Assembly: GCA_021776735.1 (NCBI GenBank)
Contig: JAJFFH010000047.1
Location: 79,076-143,075, forward strand
Origin: Planctomycetota bacterium
Lineage (GTDB): Bacteria > Planctomycetota > PLA2
Direction: 5' to 3'
Length of the DNA stretch: 64,000 bases
In this document: piece by piece, positions 46,497-55,360 of the stretch
How the letters are laid out: each line of letters starts with the position of its first letter
How positions within the stretch are numbered: the stretch's first letter is position 1
Program-made: the position numbers and the translations under genes
Notes under the pieces: model-generated
What the model was told of the DNA's origin: nothing
The model's database searches: none
Seen by the model: only the letters and a program-made list of their open reading frames with translations

Positions 46497-46997
46497 GTGC
46501 GTATCGTCTATTACCCGGACCCCGTGCTCCAGCGCCGGGCGGATGCCGTCGATCTCGCGTGGGACGGATTGGCCGATTTTTGCGCCTCTATGCTGGAAAC
46601 GATGGAGGCGGCCCAGGGAGTCGGCCTCGCTGGCCCGCAGGTCGGGCGTGCACTCAGGCTCTTTGTCGCGGCGGAATCGGCGGAAGCCAAGGACGGCGAT
46701 GTTTTCATAAATCCGAAAATCGAGCCGTTCGGACCCATTGTGACGACCGAAGAGGGCTGCCTGAGCCTGCCCGGAATCCGCGCCGAAATCGCGCGGCCCG
46801 AGTTCGTACGCGCCTGGTGGATCGACCCCGGGGGCGGGGAGCACGAAGCGGAATTCGACGGACTCTTGTCGCGGATCGTGCAGCACGAGTACGACCATCT
46901 GGACGGGGTGCTCTTCTTCGAACGCATGCTGGAGACGGACCGGCTTCGGATTCGGCCGGACCTCGAGGGGCTCGCCGACCAATACCGAGGCGGTTGA
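46497..46997 (+). CDS. def: peptide deformylase
   Basis: About 166 residues from GTG (MRIVYYPDPVLQRRADAV). It removes the formyl group from the first methionine of new proteins, using a metal ion. All three motifs are present: GVGLAGPQVG, EGCLSLPG (metal Cys) and QHEYDHLDG (two metal His and catalytic Glu). A dispersed 12-mer encodes AKDGDVFINPKI between motifs 1 and 2, a length-variable region in the family. Overlaps nothing; ribF follows 17 bases later. Confidence 0.96.
   Translation: MRIVYYPDPVLQRRADAVDLAWDGLADFCASMLETMEAAQGVGLAGPQVGRALRLFVAAESAEAKDGDVFINPKIEPFGPIVTTEEGCLSLPGIRAEIARPEFVRAWWIDPGGGEHEAEFDGLLSRIVQHEYDHLDGVLFFERMLETDRLRIRPDLEGLADQYRGG
46689..46700 (-). repeat. dispersed 12-mer copy (coding, KDGDVF)
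   Basis: Exact TT-type copy followed by GGCT in def. Confidence 0.85.
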
Positions 46998-47014
46998 AGG
47001 CAGTATCGGGGCGG

Positions 47015-47941
47015 ATGAAGGTCACCCACGGCTTGGCGGCGCTCGAACCGCTCGATCGCGGCGTCGGTACGGTAGGCGTATTTGACGGGGTCCATCGGGG
47101 ACATCGACAGCTTCTCTATGAGCTGACCGTCTGGGCCCGGTCCGTGGGAGGCACTCCTTTCGCCGTCACCTTCGATCGCCACCCCATCGAGGTGCTGCGC
47201 GGCGAGACGGTGCCGCTCATTCTCCCGCTCCCCGAGCGCCTGGAAGAGTTGGGCCGACACGGGGTCCAAAATACCGCCGTCCTTGGCTTTGAAGAGATTC
47301 GGAGCCTCGACGCGGCCGCGTTCTTGAATGACGTGCTGCGCGCGCGGCTCGCGTGCGGTCGCTTTCTCCTCGGCTTTGACAGCCGGCTCGGCTGCGACCG
47401 GGCCGACGCGCGTGCATTGCCGGAGATCGCTTCGGCGCGGGGGGTCGAGGTGCGCATCGCCAGCCCGGTGCTGGATCGCGAGGGCCAAAAAATCGGGTCG
47501 AGCGCGATCCGGGCGGCGTTGCGGGCTGGAGATCTCGAGCGGGCGGCGAACCTGCTCGGACGTCCGTACGCGATTCGCGGCGTGGTCGAGCGTGGGGCGG
47601 GCCGCGGCACGAAACTCGGGACCGCTACCGCCAACCTTCCGGTCGCGGGGCGCGCCCTGCCGCCGGACGGGGTCTATCTCGTCCGCGTGTTTTGGCGCGA
47701 CAAGACGGCGGGAGCGGTCGCCAACCTGGGGGTGCAGCCGACGTTCGGGACCGGCAATGAGCGGCGGCTGGAGGTCCACGTTCCGGGCTGGAACGAAGAT
47801 CTCTACGGCGAGAATCTCGAGGTGCGCCTCGTTCGCCAGCTCCGACCCGAACGCAGGTTTGAGAGCGCGAACGCCCTCAAGGCGCAGATCGCCGCCGACC
47901 TGGATGCTCTCGCCCAAGCTTTGGCAAGCGGCGACATCTAA
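47015..47941 (+). CDS. ribF: bifunctional riboflavin kinase / FAD synthetase
   Basis: About 308 residues from ATG (MKVTHGLAALEPLDRGVG). It makes FMN from riboflavin, then FAD. The N-terminal nucleotidyltransferase domain shows GVFDGVHRGHRQLL, and the kinase domain shows GRGTKLGTATANLP and NLGVQPTF with a long C-terminal helix. A one-change copy of the dispersed 12-mer encodes NTAVLGFEEI in the first domain, matching a normally hydrophobic strand. Follows def, then tRNA-Phe. Confidence 0.95.
   Translation: MKVTHGLAALEPLDRGVGTVGVFDGVHRGHRQLLYELTVWARSVGGTPFAVTFDRHPIEVLRGETVPLILPLPERLEELGRHGVQNTAVLGFEEIRSLDAAAFLNDVLRARLACGRFLLGFDSRLGCDRADARALPEIASARGVEVRIASPVLDREGQKIGSSAIRAALRAGDLERAANLLGRPYAIRGVVERGAGRGTKLGTATANLPVAGRALPPDGVYLVRVFWRDKTAGAVANLGVQPTFGTGNERRLEVHVPGWNEDLYGENLEVRLVRQLRPERRFESANALKAQIAADLDALAQALASGDI
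47273..47284 (+). repeat. near copy of the dispersed 12-mer (coding, TAVLG)
   Basis: ACCGCCGTCCTT followed by GGCT in ribF: one substitution, usual codon phase. Confidence 0.75.
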
Positions 47942-47964
47942 TGCTATACCTGCGCCTTCCCCAT

Positions 47965-48040
<76 letters not shown>

Positions 48041-48062
48041 TTTGATTTCCTTCTCCCGGCCC

Positions 48063-48116
48063 GCCCGGCGGGGAGCAATGCTCCTTTCGCACAGAAGCCG
48101 CGCCGCCGGGCTTTTT
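48063..48116 (+). terminator. terminator after tRNA-Phe
   Basis: GCCCGGCGG (48063) and CCGCCGGGC (48103) pair, with an inner GGAGC/GCTCC hairpin, and TTTTT follows directly. Confidence 0.8.
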
Positions 48117-48179
48117 GCTATTCGGGGTGCCTTTCGGCTATTCGCTGGGCCCCCGTTTGGCCGATACCCGTAAGTAGAC

Positions 48180-48377
48180 ATGTCTGATGAAGCGACGTTT
48201 CTCGATGGGTATCGCAAGGCGTTGGAGGAAGTGTCCGGGCTCGTCCTCGGGCTTCGCGATGGACACATGGCGGACTGCGGCGAAGTACTCGAGCACCTCG
48301 ACAAGATGATCGAGCGCGCCCGTTGCGAGAGCCGTTCCTGCCTGGCCTCCACCGCCAGCGGCAAGAACGGCTACTAA
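48180..48377 (+). CDS. small hypothetical protein
   Basis: 65 residues (MSDEATFLDGYRKALEEVSG), rich in charged helix-forming residues; LEHLDKMIERARC is a likely amphipathic helix. No recognised family. The ATG is the only reasonable start. It lies alone between tRNA-Phe and the glycosyltransferase. Composition resembles real genes here, but its size keeps the call tentative. Confidence 0.5.
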   Translation: MSDEATFLDGYRKALEEVSGLVLGLRDGHMADCGEVLEHLDKMIERARCESRSCLASTASGKNGY

Positions 48378-48421
48378 CTTCCGGCTAGCCTGGCCAAGCG
48401 CGCCAAACGCGGCCGAGCGAT

Positions 48422-48433
48422 ATCGCCGTCCGT
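48422..48433 (+). repeat. dispersed 12-mer copy (intergenic)
   Basis: Exact GT-type copy followed by ACGCT. Its left end belongs to the 10-base palindrome GCGATATCGC. It lies in the 150-base gap before the glycosyltransferase gene. Confidence 0.88.
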
Positions 48434-48529
48434 ACGCTGTGGGCGCGCCCTCCCCCTCCGTCCCATTCTGCGTTTCTGCGGTGAACTCGCGGGGGACGCG
48501 GGGGCGCTCCGTCGGTTAACCTGCGCGCC

Positions 48530-49645
48530 TTGCTGGTTTCCGTTGTTCTTCCCTGCCTGAACGAGGAGTCGTCCGTCGTTGCCTGCATCAAGGAGGCGCA
48601 GGCGGGGATCACCACTGCCGGACACGAGTCCGAGATCGTGGTCGTCGACAACGGATCCACGGATCGCTCGATCGAAGTAGCGGAGGCGGCCGGTGCGCGA
48701 GTGGTTCGGGAACGGCGCCGCGGCTACGGCAGCGCGCTGTGGCGCGGGATCCGCGAGGCCAAGGGTGAGATCGTCTTGATGGGCGACGCCGACGGTTCCT
48801 ACCGGTTCGACCAGCCCGGACCGCTCATCGATGCCTGCCAGGACGCCGACCTCGTGATGGGTTCTCGCCTGCGCGGCAACATCGAGCCCGGCGCGATGCC
48901 GTTTCTGAACCGCCACCTGGGCACGCCGGTGCTCACGTTCTTGGTCAACCGGTTCTTTCGCACGCGCATCACGGACGTCAACTGCGGCCAGCGCGCCCTG
49001 CGAAAAAAAAGCATCGCCGTCCTGGACTTGCGCGCGGGGGGAATGGAATTCGCCTCGGAGATGATCATCAAGGCCGCGCTGGCCAAGCTGCGGATCGTGG
49101 AGGTGCCCGTCGATCTGCGCAAGGACACGCGCGACCGCGCGCCGCATCTGCGCCGCTGGCGCGATGGCTGGCGACATCTCCGGTTCATCCTGCTGTTCGC
49201 GCCGAACGCGGTCCTGGTGGCGCCGGGTCTCGCCTTGGCGGCGGTCGGCGTTTTCCTCGGCGGTCCCGCGTTCCTGGGCGCGTCACATTTCGGTGGTGCG
49301 GCGGCGTTCGGTGGCGCGGGTCTCGTCCTGCTGGGCGCGCAACTCATCCAGACGGGCCTGATCGTGAAGACCTGGTATCACGTCGAGGGCTTCCTGGAGC
49401 GGCCGTACTTGACGCGGCTGTTTCGGTGGATCGGTCTCGAGACCGGGCTGCTTGTTGGAGCGGGGCTGTTTTTGATCGGGCTCATCGTCGCGGTGCCGCT
49501 GCTTCTCGCCTGGCGCGATGGGCTCGACGTGGACCCGGCGCGCGTGGCCGCGGCGCTGATGTTTCTCGCCCTCGGCGTGCAGACGGTCTGCGGTTCGGTG
49601 ATCCTGAGCGTGCTCGGCATCCGCAAGCGCCTCAACTCGAGCTGA
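48530..49645 (+). CDS. family 2 glycosyltransferase with C-terminal membrane helices
   Basis: About 371 residues, probably from a TTG (LVSVVLPCLNEESSV). The GT-A fold is clear: VVLPCLNEESSV, IVVVDNGSTDRSIEVA and the metal-binding MGDADGSYRFDQ. After about residue 230 come several helices (VLVAPGLALAAVGVFLG, GAGLVLLGAQLIQTGLIV, GLLVGAGLFLIGLIVAVPLL), as in dolichol-phosphate-mannose-synthase-like enzymes that load a lipid carrier at the membrane. A near copy of the dispersed 12-mer encodes SIAVLDLR near 162. Donor sugar unknown. Confidence 0.9.
   Translation: MLVSVVLPCLNEESSVVACIKEAQAGITTAGHESEIVVVDNGSTDRSIEVAEAAGARVVRERRRGYGSALWRGIREAKGEIVLMGDADGSYRFDQPGPLIDACQDADLVMGSRLRGNIEPGAMPFLNRHLGTPVLTFLVNRFFRTRITDVNCGQRALRKKSIAVLDLRAGGMEFASEMIIKAALAKLRIVEVPVDLRKDTRDRAPHLRRWRDGWRHLRFILLFAPNAVLVAPGLALAAVGVFLGGPAFLGASHFGGAAAFGGAGLVLLGAQLIQTGLIVKTWYHVEGFLERPYLTRLFRWIGLETGLLVGAGLFLIGLIVAVPLLLAWRDGLDVDPARVAAALMFLALGVQTVCGSVILSVLGIRKRLNSS
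49013..49024 (+). repeat. near copy of the dispersed 12-mer (coding, SIAVLD)
   Basis: ATCGCCGTCCTG in the glycosyltransferase gene; last base changed, usual codon phase. Confidence 0.7.
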
Positions 49646-49696
49646 CGGCCCGCCGTTTCAACGTGCTAGGTTGGACGGCAAGCAAGGAGGAACGTC

Positions 49697-50617
49697 GTGA
49701 CTCATGTCGTCGTCATTTTTCCATTCGGGGGGCTGCGCTCCGGAAAGGCGATCGCGCGGTTTTGGGAGATCGTCGACCTGGCCCTGGAGCAAGACCGGCG
49801 CGTGCTTGTGGTAATCAACAAGGACACGCAACCGCAGCACGTAGGACCGTACTGGGATGGGATCAACCAGGCGCCGTTGGCCAGCCCGCGGCGCGGGCGT
49901 CTTACGTCGATTCAGGTCTGGTCCGTGGACACATGCCAGATGTGGCTGGCCGGCTGGGGGCTGATTCTCGATCAGCATCCGAATGTCGAGCGCATTGTTC
50001 TGTTGCCGGGCGACATCCAGGAAGTCGCCGATCCCCCGGCCTTCTACAACGCCCTGCGCGCGCTTCTGGTCCTGCAGTCGCCTGCCTTCGTCATCGGCGA
50101 TTTCAAGACGACGGACCGCTTCAGCTCGAAGGAGCTGATCGACACCTACGGTACCTACGCCTTGCTCACCAACTGGTTTCCGGTCGTGGCTGCCGCGGTT
50201 CAGCAACTCGGGCTCTTGCGACCGCGATCCGAATTCCTCAGCGTCGACGCGGGAGAGTTGCGGCGCCTGCTGGGCTTTCGCAAGTTCGCGTACGAGCAGA
50301 CCCTCAACATGCTGATCCGTTCATGGGATCACGGGCAACAAAGCTGGAGCCCCACAGCGCCGCTCGTCGTCGGACTCGGCGTGGTCGAAGACGACCGCTC
50401 GTTTCGCGACTACCGGGGCGCCTTGGACCAGATCGAGCGAACCGAGCGCATGCTGCGTCTGCTCTGGCGCGAACAGCGCGAGCAGATTCTTCACGACGGC
50501 GGGGCCACGGAAGACGACTACCGCGAATTCCACAACGAGTACGACCGATTGGACCGGCGCTCCACCGGGATTCGCGAAGGAGCCCGTGTCACGATCAAGG
50601 GACTCCTCAAAGCGTGA
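49697..50617 (+). CDS. hypothetical protein, unknown family
   Basis: About 306 residues from GTG (MTHVVVIFPFGGLRSG) with AGGAGG upstream. The N-terminal beta-alpha pattern (VVVIFPF, RRVLVVINKD, VERIVLLPGDIQEV) suggests a Rossmann-like fold. C-terminal helices are rich in Arg and Glu. No catalytic motif is recognised. Its last four bases overlap the start of the phosphoesterase-like gene, so the pair is translationally linked. Confidence 0.65.
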   Translation: MTHVVVIFPFGGLRSGKAIARFWEIVDLALEQDRRVLVVINKDTQPQHVGPYWDGINQAPLASPRRGRLTSIQVWSVDTCQMWLAGWGLILDQHPNVERIVLLPGDIQEVADPPAFYNALRALLVLQSPAFVIGDFKTTDRFSSKELIDTYGTYALLTNWFPVVAAAVQQLGLLRPRSEFLSVDAGELRRLLGFRKFAYEQTLNMLIRSWDHGQQSWSPTAPLVVGLGVVEDDRSFRDYRGALDQIERTERMLRLLWREQREQILHDGGATEDDYREFHNEYDRLDRRSTGIREGARVTIKGLLKA

Positions 50618-51369
50618 TCGAGATCACCAACGGCAAGATCGCGAGCCTCGCGCCGACGTGGGCCGAGTTTCGCGGCTTCTCGCTCCTGCTCGACAATCCG
50701 GCCGGTTGCGTGCGCGAAGACGGAGACCTGGAGCACATCGACTGCGGCCGGGCGGCGGCCGGCGCGTGTCCCGTGTATGAAGGGCTTCGCGACGTGCTTG
50801 CCGACCTCGGCGGTTCGGAACTTGCCGGACGTTTTGGCTTTTGCCCCCTGCCGTCGGATTCGTATCACGTCACGTTTCTGGATGGTGTCAGCCGCGACAA
50901 CCTGACGACCGTCCTGTCGGTGCAGCACGAGAACCTCAAGTCGTTCGTGGCCGCGATCGAAACGGAACTTCCCCGGCCGCCGGCCGCTCTTCAGTCATGG
51001 ATCGCACCGGCGCTGCCGCCGGTTTTGTTGAAGTTCGACGAGCTCGTCGTTTCGCCCGGACTGGCCCTGGTGGCCTGTCTCACGCCGGAGTCCGCGTGCC
51101 GCCCCGCGTTCGACCGCATGCGCGAAGCAAGAATGTCACTCGCGGGCACGCTGCGCGCCGAGGTCGGCGTCACGGCGGGACCGAACTGGATGCCGCATGT
51201 TTCGCTCGGATACTTTGCGAACGCGGACGGGGCGCGCGAGGCGTCGCGCCACCTGAACGCGCTGGGCGCTGCGGTGGCGGACGCCATGCGGGGAGCGGTT
51301 CAGCTGTTTGAGGGCGCGAGCCTCTACGGCTTTTCCGACATGGCGACGTTTTTTCGGGCCAAGCGGTAG
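50614..51369 (+). CDS. 2H phosphoesterase-superfamily-like protein
   Basis: About 251 residues from GTG, overlapping the upstream stop codon. Two spaced His-x-Thr/Ser motifs define the family: SDSYHVTFLDG near residue 89 and NWMPHVSLGYF near 193, in the beta-strand context of LigT-like enzymes. Such enzymes cut 2',3'-cyclic nucleotides, oligo-adenylates or tRNA-related esters. The partner gene upstream is unknown, so substrate cannot be inferred. A dispersed 12-mer lies just after the stop codon, in the gap to the converging neighbour. Confidence 0.72.
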   Translation: MIEITNGKIASLAPTWAEFRGFSLLLDNPAGCVREDGDLEHIDCGRAAAGACPVYEGLRDVLADLGGSELAGRFGFCPLPSDSYHVTFLDGVSRDNLTTVLSVQHENLKSFVAAIETELPRPPAALQSWIAPALPPVLLKFDELVVSPGLALVACLTPESACRPAFDRMREARMSLAGTLRAEVGVTAGPNWMPHVSLGYFANADGAREASRHLNALGAAVADAMRGAVQLFEGASLYGFSDMATFFRAKR

Positions 51370-51374
51370 CGGAC

Positions 51375-51386
51375 ATCGCCGTCCGT
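51375..51386 (+). repeat. dispersed 12-mer copy (intergenic)
   Basis: Exact GT-type copy followed by CCGCT, filling the 33-base gap between the convergent phosphoesterase-like and secreted-protein genes. Confidence 0.88.
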
Positions 51387-51402
51387 CCGCTTTCGCCGCG
51401 GG

Positions 51403-52077
51403 TTAGCCGCCGTCCTTTGTTTCCTTTTCCTTGTCTTCGCCGCCCTTGTCGTCGCCTTCGGTGGTCTCTTCGTCGGCGAGGCGTTCGAACCAGATTTCCT
51501 TGCCCTTCACGACCGCGCGCACGTCCCACTGCGACTCGACGTAGTAGATAATCGCCTGCAGCGTCATTTCGCCGGTCAGGCTTACCGAGACGTTGTCCTC
51601 GAACTCGCCCTTCGCCAACATCGTGACGCCGTACGCTTCGGACAGCTCGTCCAGGATGTCGTCCAGCTCGATGTCTTCCCAGGCGACCTCGACGACCTTG
51701 CTGAACGACTTGCCGAAGAGTTCCTCCAGCGGATCGACGTATGTCCGGAGCTTGAGCGCCCGTTCGTAGAGCGCAAGGACTTCGAGCGTGTCGTTGCGCG
51801 CGCGCTCCATGAAGATGTGGAAGTCCTTGCGGCCGTCGCGCTGCATTTCACGCTCGGTCTCGTTGAGGTACGTGAAGCCGGCCTTGATCTGGGCGCGGAT
51901 GTCGTTTAGGTCCCGCGCGGCGCGGCGGATTTTCTTCAGGTCGCCGGCGAGCAGCTTGTGGCGCCGCAGGAACTCCTCGGGCACGCCGGCATACTTCGGC
52001 TTGGGTTCGCTCGATGCGCTGCGTGCGCCGCACACAAACGCGGCGACGATGGCGAGAACGGCGAGTGCGCTCCTCAT
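51403..52077 (-). CDS. secreted protein with STN/secretin-N-like domain
   Basis: About 224 residues with a signal peptide (MRSALAVLAIVAAFVCGARS). A helical middle region is followed, near 140-200, by WEDIELDDILDELSEAYGV and SVSLTGEMTLQAIIYYVESQ, the beta-alpha-beta pattern of short STN-like domains; then an acidic Lys/Glu/Asp tail. The start overlaps the end of the upstream related gene (ATGA overlap), so the pair is co-translated. A guess is a periplasmic domain pairing with an outer-membrane machine; no secretin gene is in the window. Confidence 0.65.
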   Translation of the reverse strand: MRSALAVLAIVAAFVCGARSASSEPKPKYAGVPEEFLRRHKLLAGDLKKIRRAARDLNDIRAQIKAGFTYLNETEREMQRDGRKDFHIFMERARNDTLEVLALYERALKLRTYVDPLEELFGKSFSKVVEVAWEDIELDDILDELSEAYGVTMLAKGEFEDNVSVSLTGEMTLQAIIYYVESQWDVRAVVKGKEIWFERLADEETTEGDDKGGEDKEKETKDGG

Positions 52078-52883
52078 CGTCCGGCCCCCCTCTCGGCGTC
52101 GGACGCGCCCTTGCCTTCGCGCGCCTCTTTTTCGGCCTCCTTCTTGGCCTGTTTGAGCGCCGCGCGACGTGCCTTCTTGATCGCCCGCTGCTGTTTGCGC
52201 CACGCCGCGCCGAACAGGATTTCGTTGCGCTCCTTGTAGACGTAGAGCGTGTCGCCGCGGATGACCCACTTGAAGAGAAGCGCGTCGGCCATCATCTGCA
52301 GCATCGCGCGTGCCGTCGTTTTCTCGAACTCGAACGTTGCGGTGTTGAACTTGTAGATCCGGGCGTCCAACTCGATGTTGATCCGGCACGAGTCCTCGAG
52401 ATCGTCGAGGATGTTGACCAGCCATTCGTCCTCGTACGACACGTCTTCAAACCGCGCCGCGCGCAGCCGCTTGTAAACCTCGGCCTCGCTGATGCCGACG
52501 TACTTGCTCTTGTGTTTTTTGAGAACACGGTTGTAGTCCTTGAGCGCGGCCCGCTTGAGATCGCGGCCCTGCTTGAGCAGCTCGGTGATGTCGCCGCCGG
52601 CGTCCTGGGACTTTTTCATCTCGCCCACCAGCTCGAAGTGGCGGTTCTCGCGCTTGAAGATGCCCGGTACGAGCTTGAGAGCGTCGCTCAGGTCGATCTG
52701 CTTGACTTCGCGGCGAACCTCGGCGAGCTTTGCGCGGGTCTCTTCCGACATCCGCGTCCGTTTCTTGTCGGGCTTGGCGTCGCCGTCCTGTCCCCAGGCG
52801 AGCCCGGCCAGGAAGCCGGCCAAGACGAGAGAGCCGACGAGGCGCGCCTTCCCCTTACTGCTTTGGCAACCCATGGTCCCCAT
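52074..52883 (-). CDS. secreted protein, related to its downstream partner
   Basis: About 269 residues from MGTMGCQSSKGKARLVGSLV (a start three codons later is possible), with a hydrophobic leader ending near LAWG. The middle is helical and charged; near 170-225, SYEDEWLVNILDDLEDSCRI then KTTARAMLQMMADALLF resembles the STN-like part of the next gene, though less clearly. The C-terminal 50 residues are Lys/Glu/Ala-rich. A one-change relative of the dispersed 12-mer (GQDGDAKPD) sits just after the leader. Confidence 0.6.
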   Translation of the reverse strand: MGTMGCQSSKGKARLVGSLVLAGFLAGLAWGQDGDAKPDKKRTRMSEETRAKLAEVRREVKQIDLSDALKLVPGIFKRENRHFELVGEMKKSQDAGGDITELLKQGRDLKRAALKDYNRVLKKHKSKYVGISEAEVYKRLRAARFEDVSYEDEWLVNILDDLEDSCRINIELDARIYKFNTATFEFEKTTARAMLQMMADALLFKWVIRGDTLYVYKERNEILFGAAWRKQQRAIKKARRAALKQAKKEAEKEAREGKGASDAERGAGR

Positions 52884-52974
52884 TAGACGGGCGTCCGTCG
52901 GTTCCGTCCGGATTTTTTGACACCCGCCGCTACGGATTTCCGGGGAACGGATGCGAATGGAATAATGCGTTCGC

Positions 52975-54216
52975 ATGGGAATCACGTACGAAACCGCCTC
53001 TCTGGAACACACCGGGCTCGATCCGGCCGCAGTCGCGGCGTTGGGCGAAGAGGCCGACCGCGCGCTCGACGCCGTGACGGCGGCGGCGTTCGTGCGCGAC
53101 CTCGAGACCCCCGTCGATCTGCCGCCGCGGACCGATGCGGATCGGATCGTGGTGCTCGGGATCGGGGGATCCGCCCTGGGAACGCGCTGCGTACATGAGA
53201 GCTGTGTCGCGGACGGGGTCGTGCCGATTCACGTCGTCGACAACATCGATCCGGCGGCGATCGAGGGCGCATTGGCGCTCGGTGATCCGGCACGGACGTT
53301 GTGGGTTCCGGTCTCGAAGTCAGGCGGCACCACGGAAACGCTCGCGCAGCTCTTTGTGATTCGCGAACGGTGCCCCAAGGCGCGCTTGTTCGCGGTGACG
53401 GGACCGCAGGGAGCGCTGCGCGATTTCGCGACCGCGGAGGGGATTCCCGTGGCGACGGTTCCGGAGCCGGTTGGTGGCCGATTCTCGGTCTTTACGCCGG
53501 CGGGTACCGTGCCCTTGGCTCTGGCGGGCCACGACGTGCCGGGCCTGCTCGCCGGTGCGAAGGACGCCGCAGCGCGATGTGGTCGTCCCGGCAGCGTCGC
53601 GGCGCAACTCGCGGCACTGCTCGTGGCCGCGCTCCGTTCCGGTCGCAACGTCGTGACGGTCTGGTCGTACGCCGAGCGCCTGGAGATCGTGGGGGAGTGG
53701 TTCCGACAGCTCTGGGCCGAGTCGTTGGGCAAGCGCCGCAACGACGGGCAGCGCATCGGCCAAACGCCGGTTCACTGCGTTGGATCGACGGACCAGCACA
53801 GCATTCAGCAACTCATGGTCGAGGGGCCGCGCGACAAGGCAGCGGTGGTCCTGGCGGGGCCGCCGACCGCGCCCACCGTCGCGCCGGCCGGCACCGCCGG
53901 AGCCGGGACCGGCCACGCGCTGGCGGACATTCTCGCCGCAATGCGGCGGGCCACGACCGCCGAGATGGTCCGGGCGGGCTGCCCGGTCGCTACCATCAAG
54001 CTGGACGCCTGGACCGAGGAGAACGTGGCCCGGCTCCTGATGGTCTTCATGGCGGCGACCGCACTTGCGGGGCGGCTCCTGGACGTCGATCCCTACGGGC
54101 AGCCCGGCGTCGAGGCGGCCAAGATCGCGACCCAACGACTCCTGAGCGATCCCGCCGGCGACGCGGATCGCCGGATCGCGGAGCTGTTGGGCGAAGGCAA
54201 CGGCCTGCGCGGCTGA
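52975..54216 (+). CDS. pgi: glucose-6-phosphate isomerase
   Basis: About 413 residues, short for the family. It interconverts glucose-6-P and fructose-6-P. Signatures: VLGIGGSALGTR, PVSKSGGTTETLAQ, VGSTDQHSIQQLMVEGP and YGQPGVEAAK. It lies alone, divergent from the secreted-protein pair, and its 3' end converges on the PilZ gene with a 5-base gap. Confidence 0.95.
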   Translation: MGITYETASLEHTGLDPAAVAALGEEADRALDAVTAAAFVRDLETPVDLPPRTDADRIVVLGIGGSALGTRCVHESCVADGVVPIHVVDNIDPAAIEGALALGDPARTLWVPVSKSGGTTETLAQLFVIRERCPKARLFAVTGPQGALRDFATAEGIPVATVPEPVGGRFSVFTPAGTVPLALAGHDVPGLLAGAKDAAARCGRPGSVAAQLAALLVAALRSGRNVVTVWSYAERLEIVGEWFRQLWAESLGKRRNDGQRIGQTPVHCVGSTDQHSIQQLMVEGPRDKAAVVLAGPPTAPTVAPAGTAGAGTGHALADILAAMRRATTAEMVRAGCPVATIKLDAWTEENVARLLMVFMAATALAGRLLDVDPYGQPGVEAAKIATQRLLSDPAGDADRRIAELLGEGNGLRG

Positions 54217-54221
54217 AGCTC

Positions 54222-54623
54222 TCAGTCCTCGGCGAGGCGGCTGTCCACGAAGTGGCCGAGTCGAGCGCGGGATCGCTCGGAGAGATCCTCGAAGTAGATG
54301 GCGACGTCAAAGGGGAGGCGGCCCAGCGTCTCTTCGTTGCAGCGCACGACAACGCCGGTGATAGCGATGGAACTCGCGCCTTGGGCCTTGATTTCCGGGA
54401 GCTCGAGCCCGATTTGGACCCGGCTCATGAGCGGTAGCGCCTCCGGCGCCCGAAACCGGATGCCCGTGACGCTCAGGTCGCGGATGTGGGTCTCAACTGT
54501 GCGGTCTCGCACGGTCAGCCGAAGCGGCAGATCCACGCGGACGCGCGGCTTTCTGCGTCGCTCGCCCTGTTCCGGCGGGGTCTGCAGGGTCTTTTTTACC
54601 GGATTCGGCTGGGTCTTCCTCAT
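54222..54623 (-). CDS. PilZ-domain protein
   Basis: About 133 residues from ATG (MRKTQPNPVKKT), with GGAGGGG just upstream deciding this start over one four codons earlier. The PilZ motif is complete: RRRKPRVRVDL (RxxxR-type c-di-GMP contact) and DLSVTGIRF (DxSxxG-type). It probably binds cyclic di-GMP in the cytoplasm and may tune motility or surface behaviour. It lies in the part of the window that leads into type IV pilus genes, but no operon link is visible. Confidence 0.85.
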   Translation of the reverse strand: MRKTQPNPVKKTLQTPPEQGERRRKPRVRVDLPLRLTVRDRTVETHIRDLSVTGIRFRAPEALPLMSRVQIGLELPEIKAQGASSIAITGVVVRCNEETLGRLPFDVAIYFEDLSERSRARLGHFVDSRLAED

Positions 54624-54763
54624 GTCCCCTCCCATCGGTTGGATCGGTCAAAATCTGCAAAGCCGGCTTGGACGGTGCTCCCGGCGGTCGGCAATTTCGG
54701 GGGAGAGGTGGGTTACAGTGCCCTAGCGCAGAGAGAAGACCAGTAACCGGAGAATCAGAACCG

Positions 54764-55333
54764 ATGTCGAGCTACAACAAAGTCATCCTGATGGGGAACC
54801 TGACTCGGGATCCCGAACTGCGTTACATCCCCAACGGCACCGCGGTCGCCAAGATCGGGATGGCCGTGAACCGCAAGTTCAAGAACCGCAACACTGATGA
54901 ACTCGAAGAAGAAGTCACCTTCGTCGATGTCGAGGCGTGGGGCAAGCAGGCCGAGACGTTCAGCCGCTACATGACCAAGGGTCGGCCCGTGTTCATCGAG
55001 GGGCGTCTTCGGCTGGACCGCTGGAAGGACCAAGACGGCAACAACCGCAGCAAGATGCTCGTCGTCATGGAGAACTTCCAGTTCGTCGGCGGTCGGGAAG
55101 GTGGCGGGAGCGCCCGTACAGGACGTCCGGCCGAGGAGGGTCGTCCGGTGGAGGGGGGACGTTCGGCGGAGGGTGCACCGGTTCAGGCCGGACATCAGAC
55201 TGGCGGACATCAGGCTGGCGGACATCAGGGGCAGGCGGGTGGTGCGGGCCGCGTTTCGGAACCGCATGCTCCGGCATCGTCGCCGGCTCCGTCGAGCGGC
55301 GAGCAGTACGACTTCGACGACATCCCGTTCTGA
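54764..55333 (+). CDS. ssb: single-stranded DNA-binding protein
   Basis: About 189 residues. The OB fold is clear (MSSYNKVILMGNLTRDPELR, then FVDVEAWGKQAETFSRYMTK, VFIEGRLRLDRWKDQDG). A Gly/Gln/His-rich linker contains short tandem units (TGGHQ, AGGHQ) and leads to the acidic tip DFDDIPF, the protein-interaction tail. It coats single-stranded DNA in replication, repair and natural transformation. It stands alone ahead of the acetyltransferase gene. Confidence 0.96.
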   Translation: MSSYNKVILMGNLTRDPELRYIPNGTAVAKIGMAVNRKFKNRNTDELEEEVTFVDVEAWGKQAETFSRYMTKGRPVFIEGRLRLDRWKDQDGNNRSKMLVVMENFQFVGGREGGGSARTGRPAEEGRPVEGGRSAEGAPVQAGHQTGGHQAGGHQGQAGGAGRVSEPHAPASSPAPSSGEQYDFDDIPF

Positions 55334-55360
55334 TCTGACCGCCTCTGCTCTGATGTCCCC

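Noticed and set aside
52779..52790. GTCGCCGTCCTG in the secreted-protein gene as a 12-mer copy
   Set aside because: Two differences from the core and a poor right flank; kept only as a possible decayed copy.
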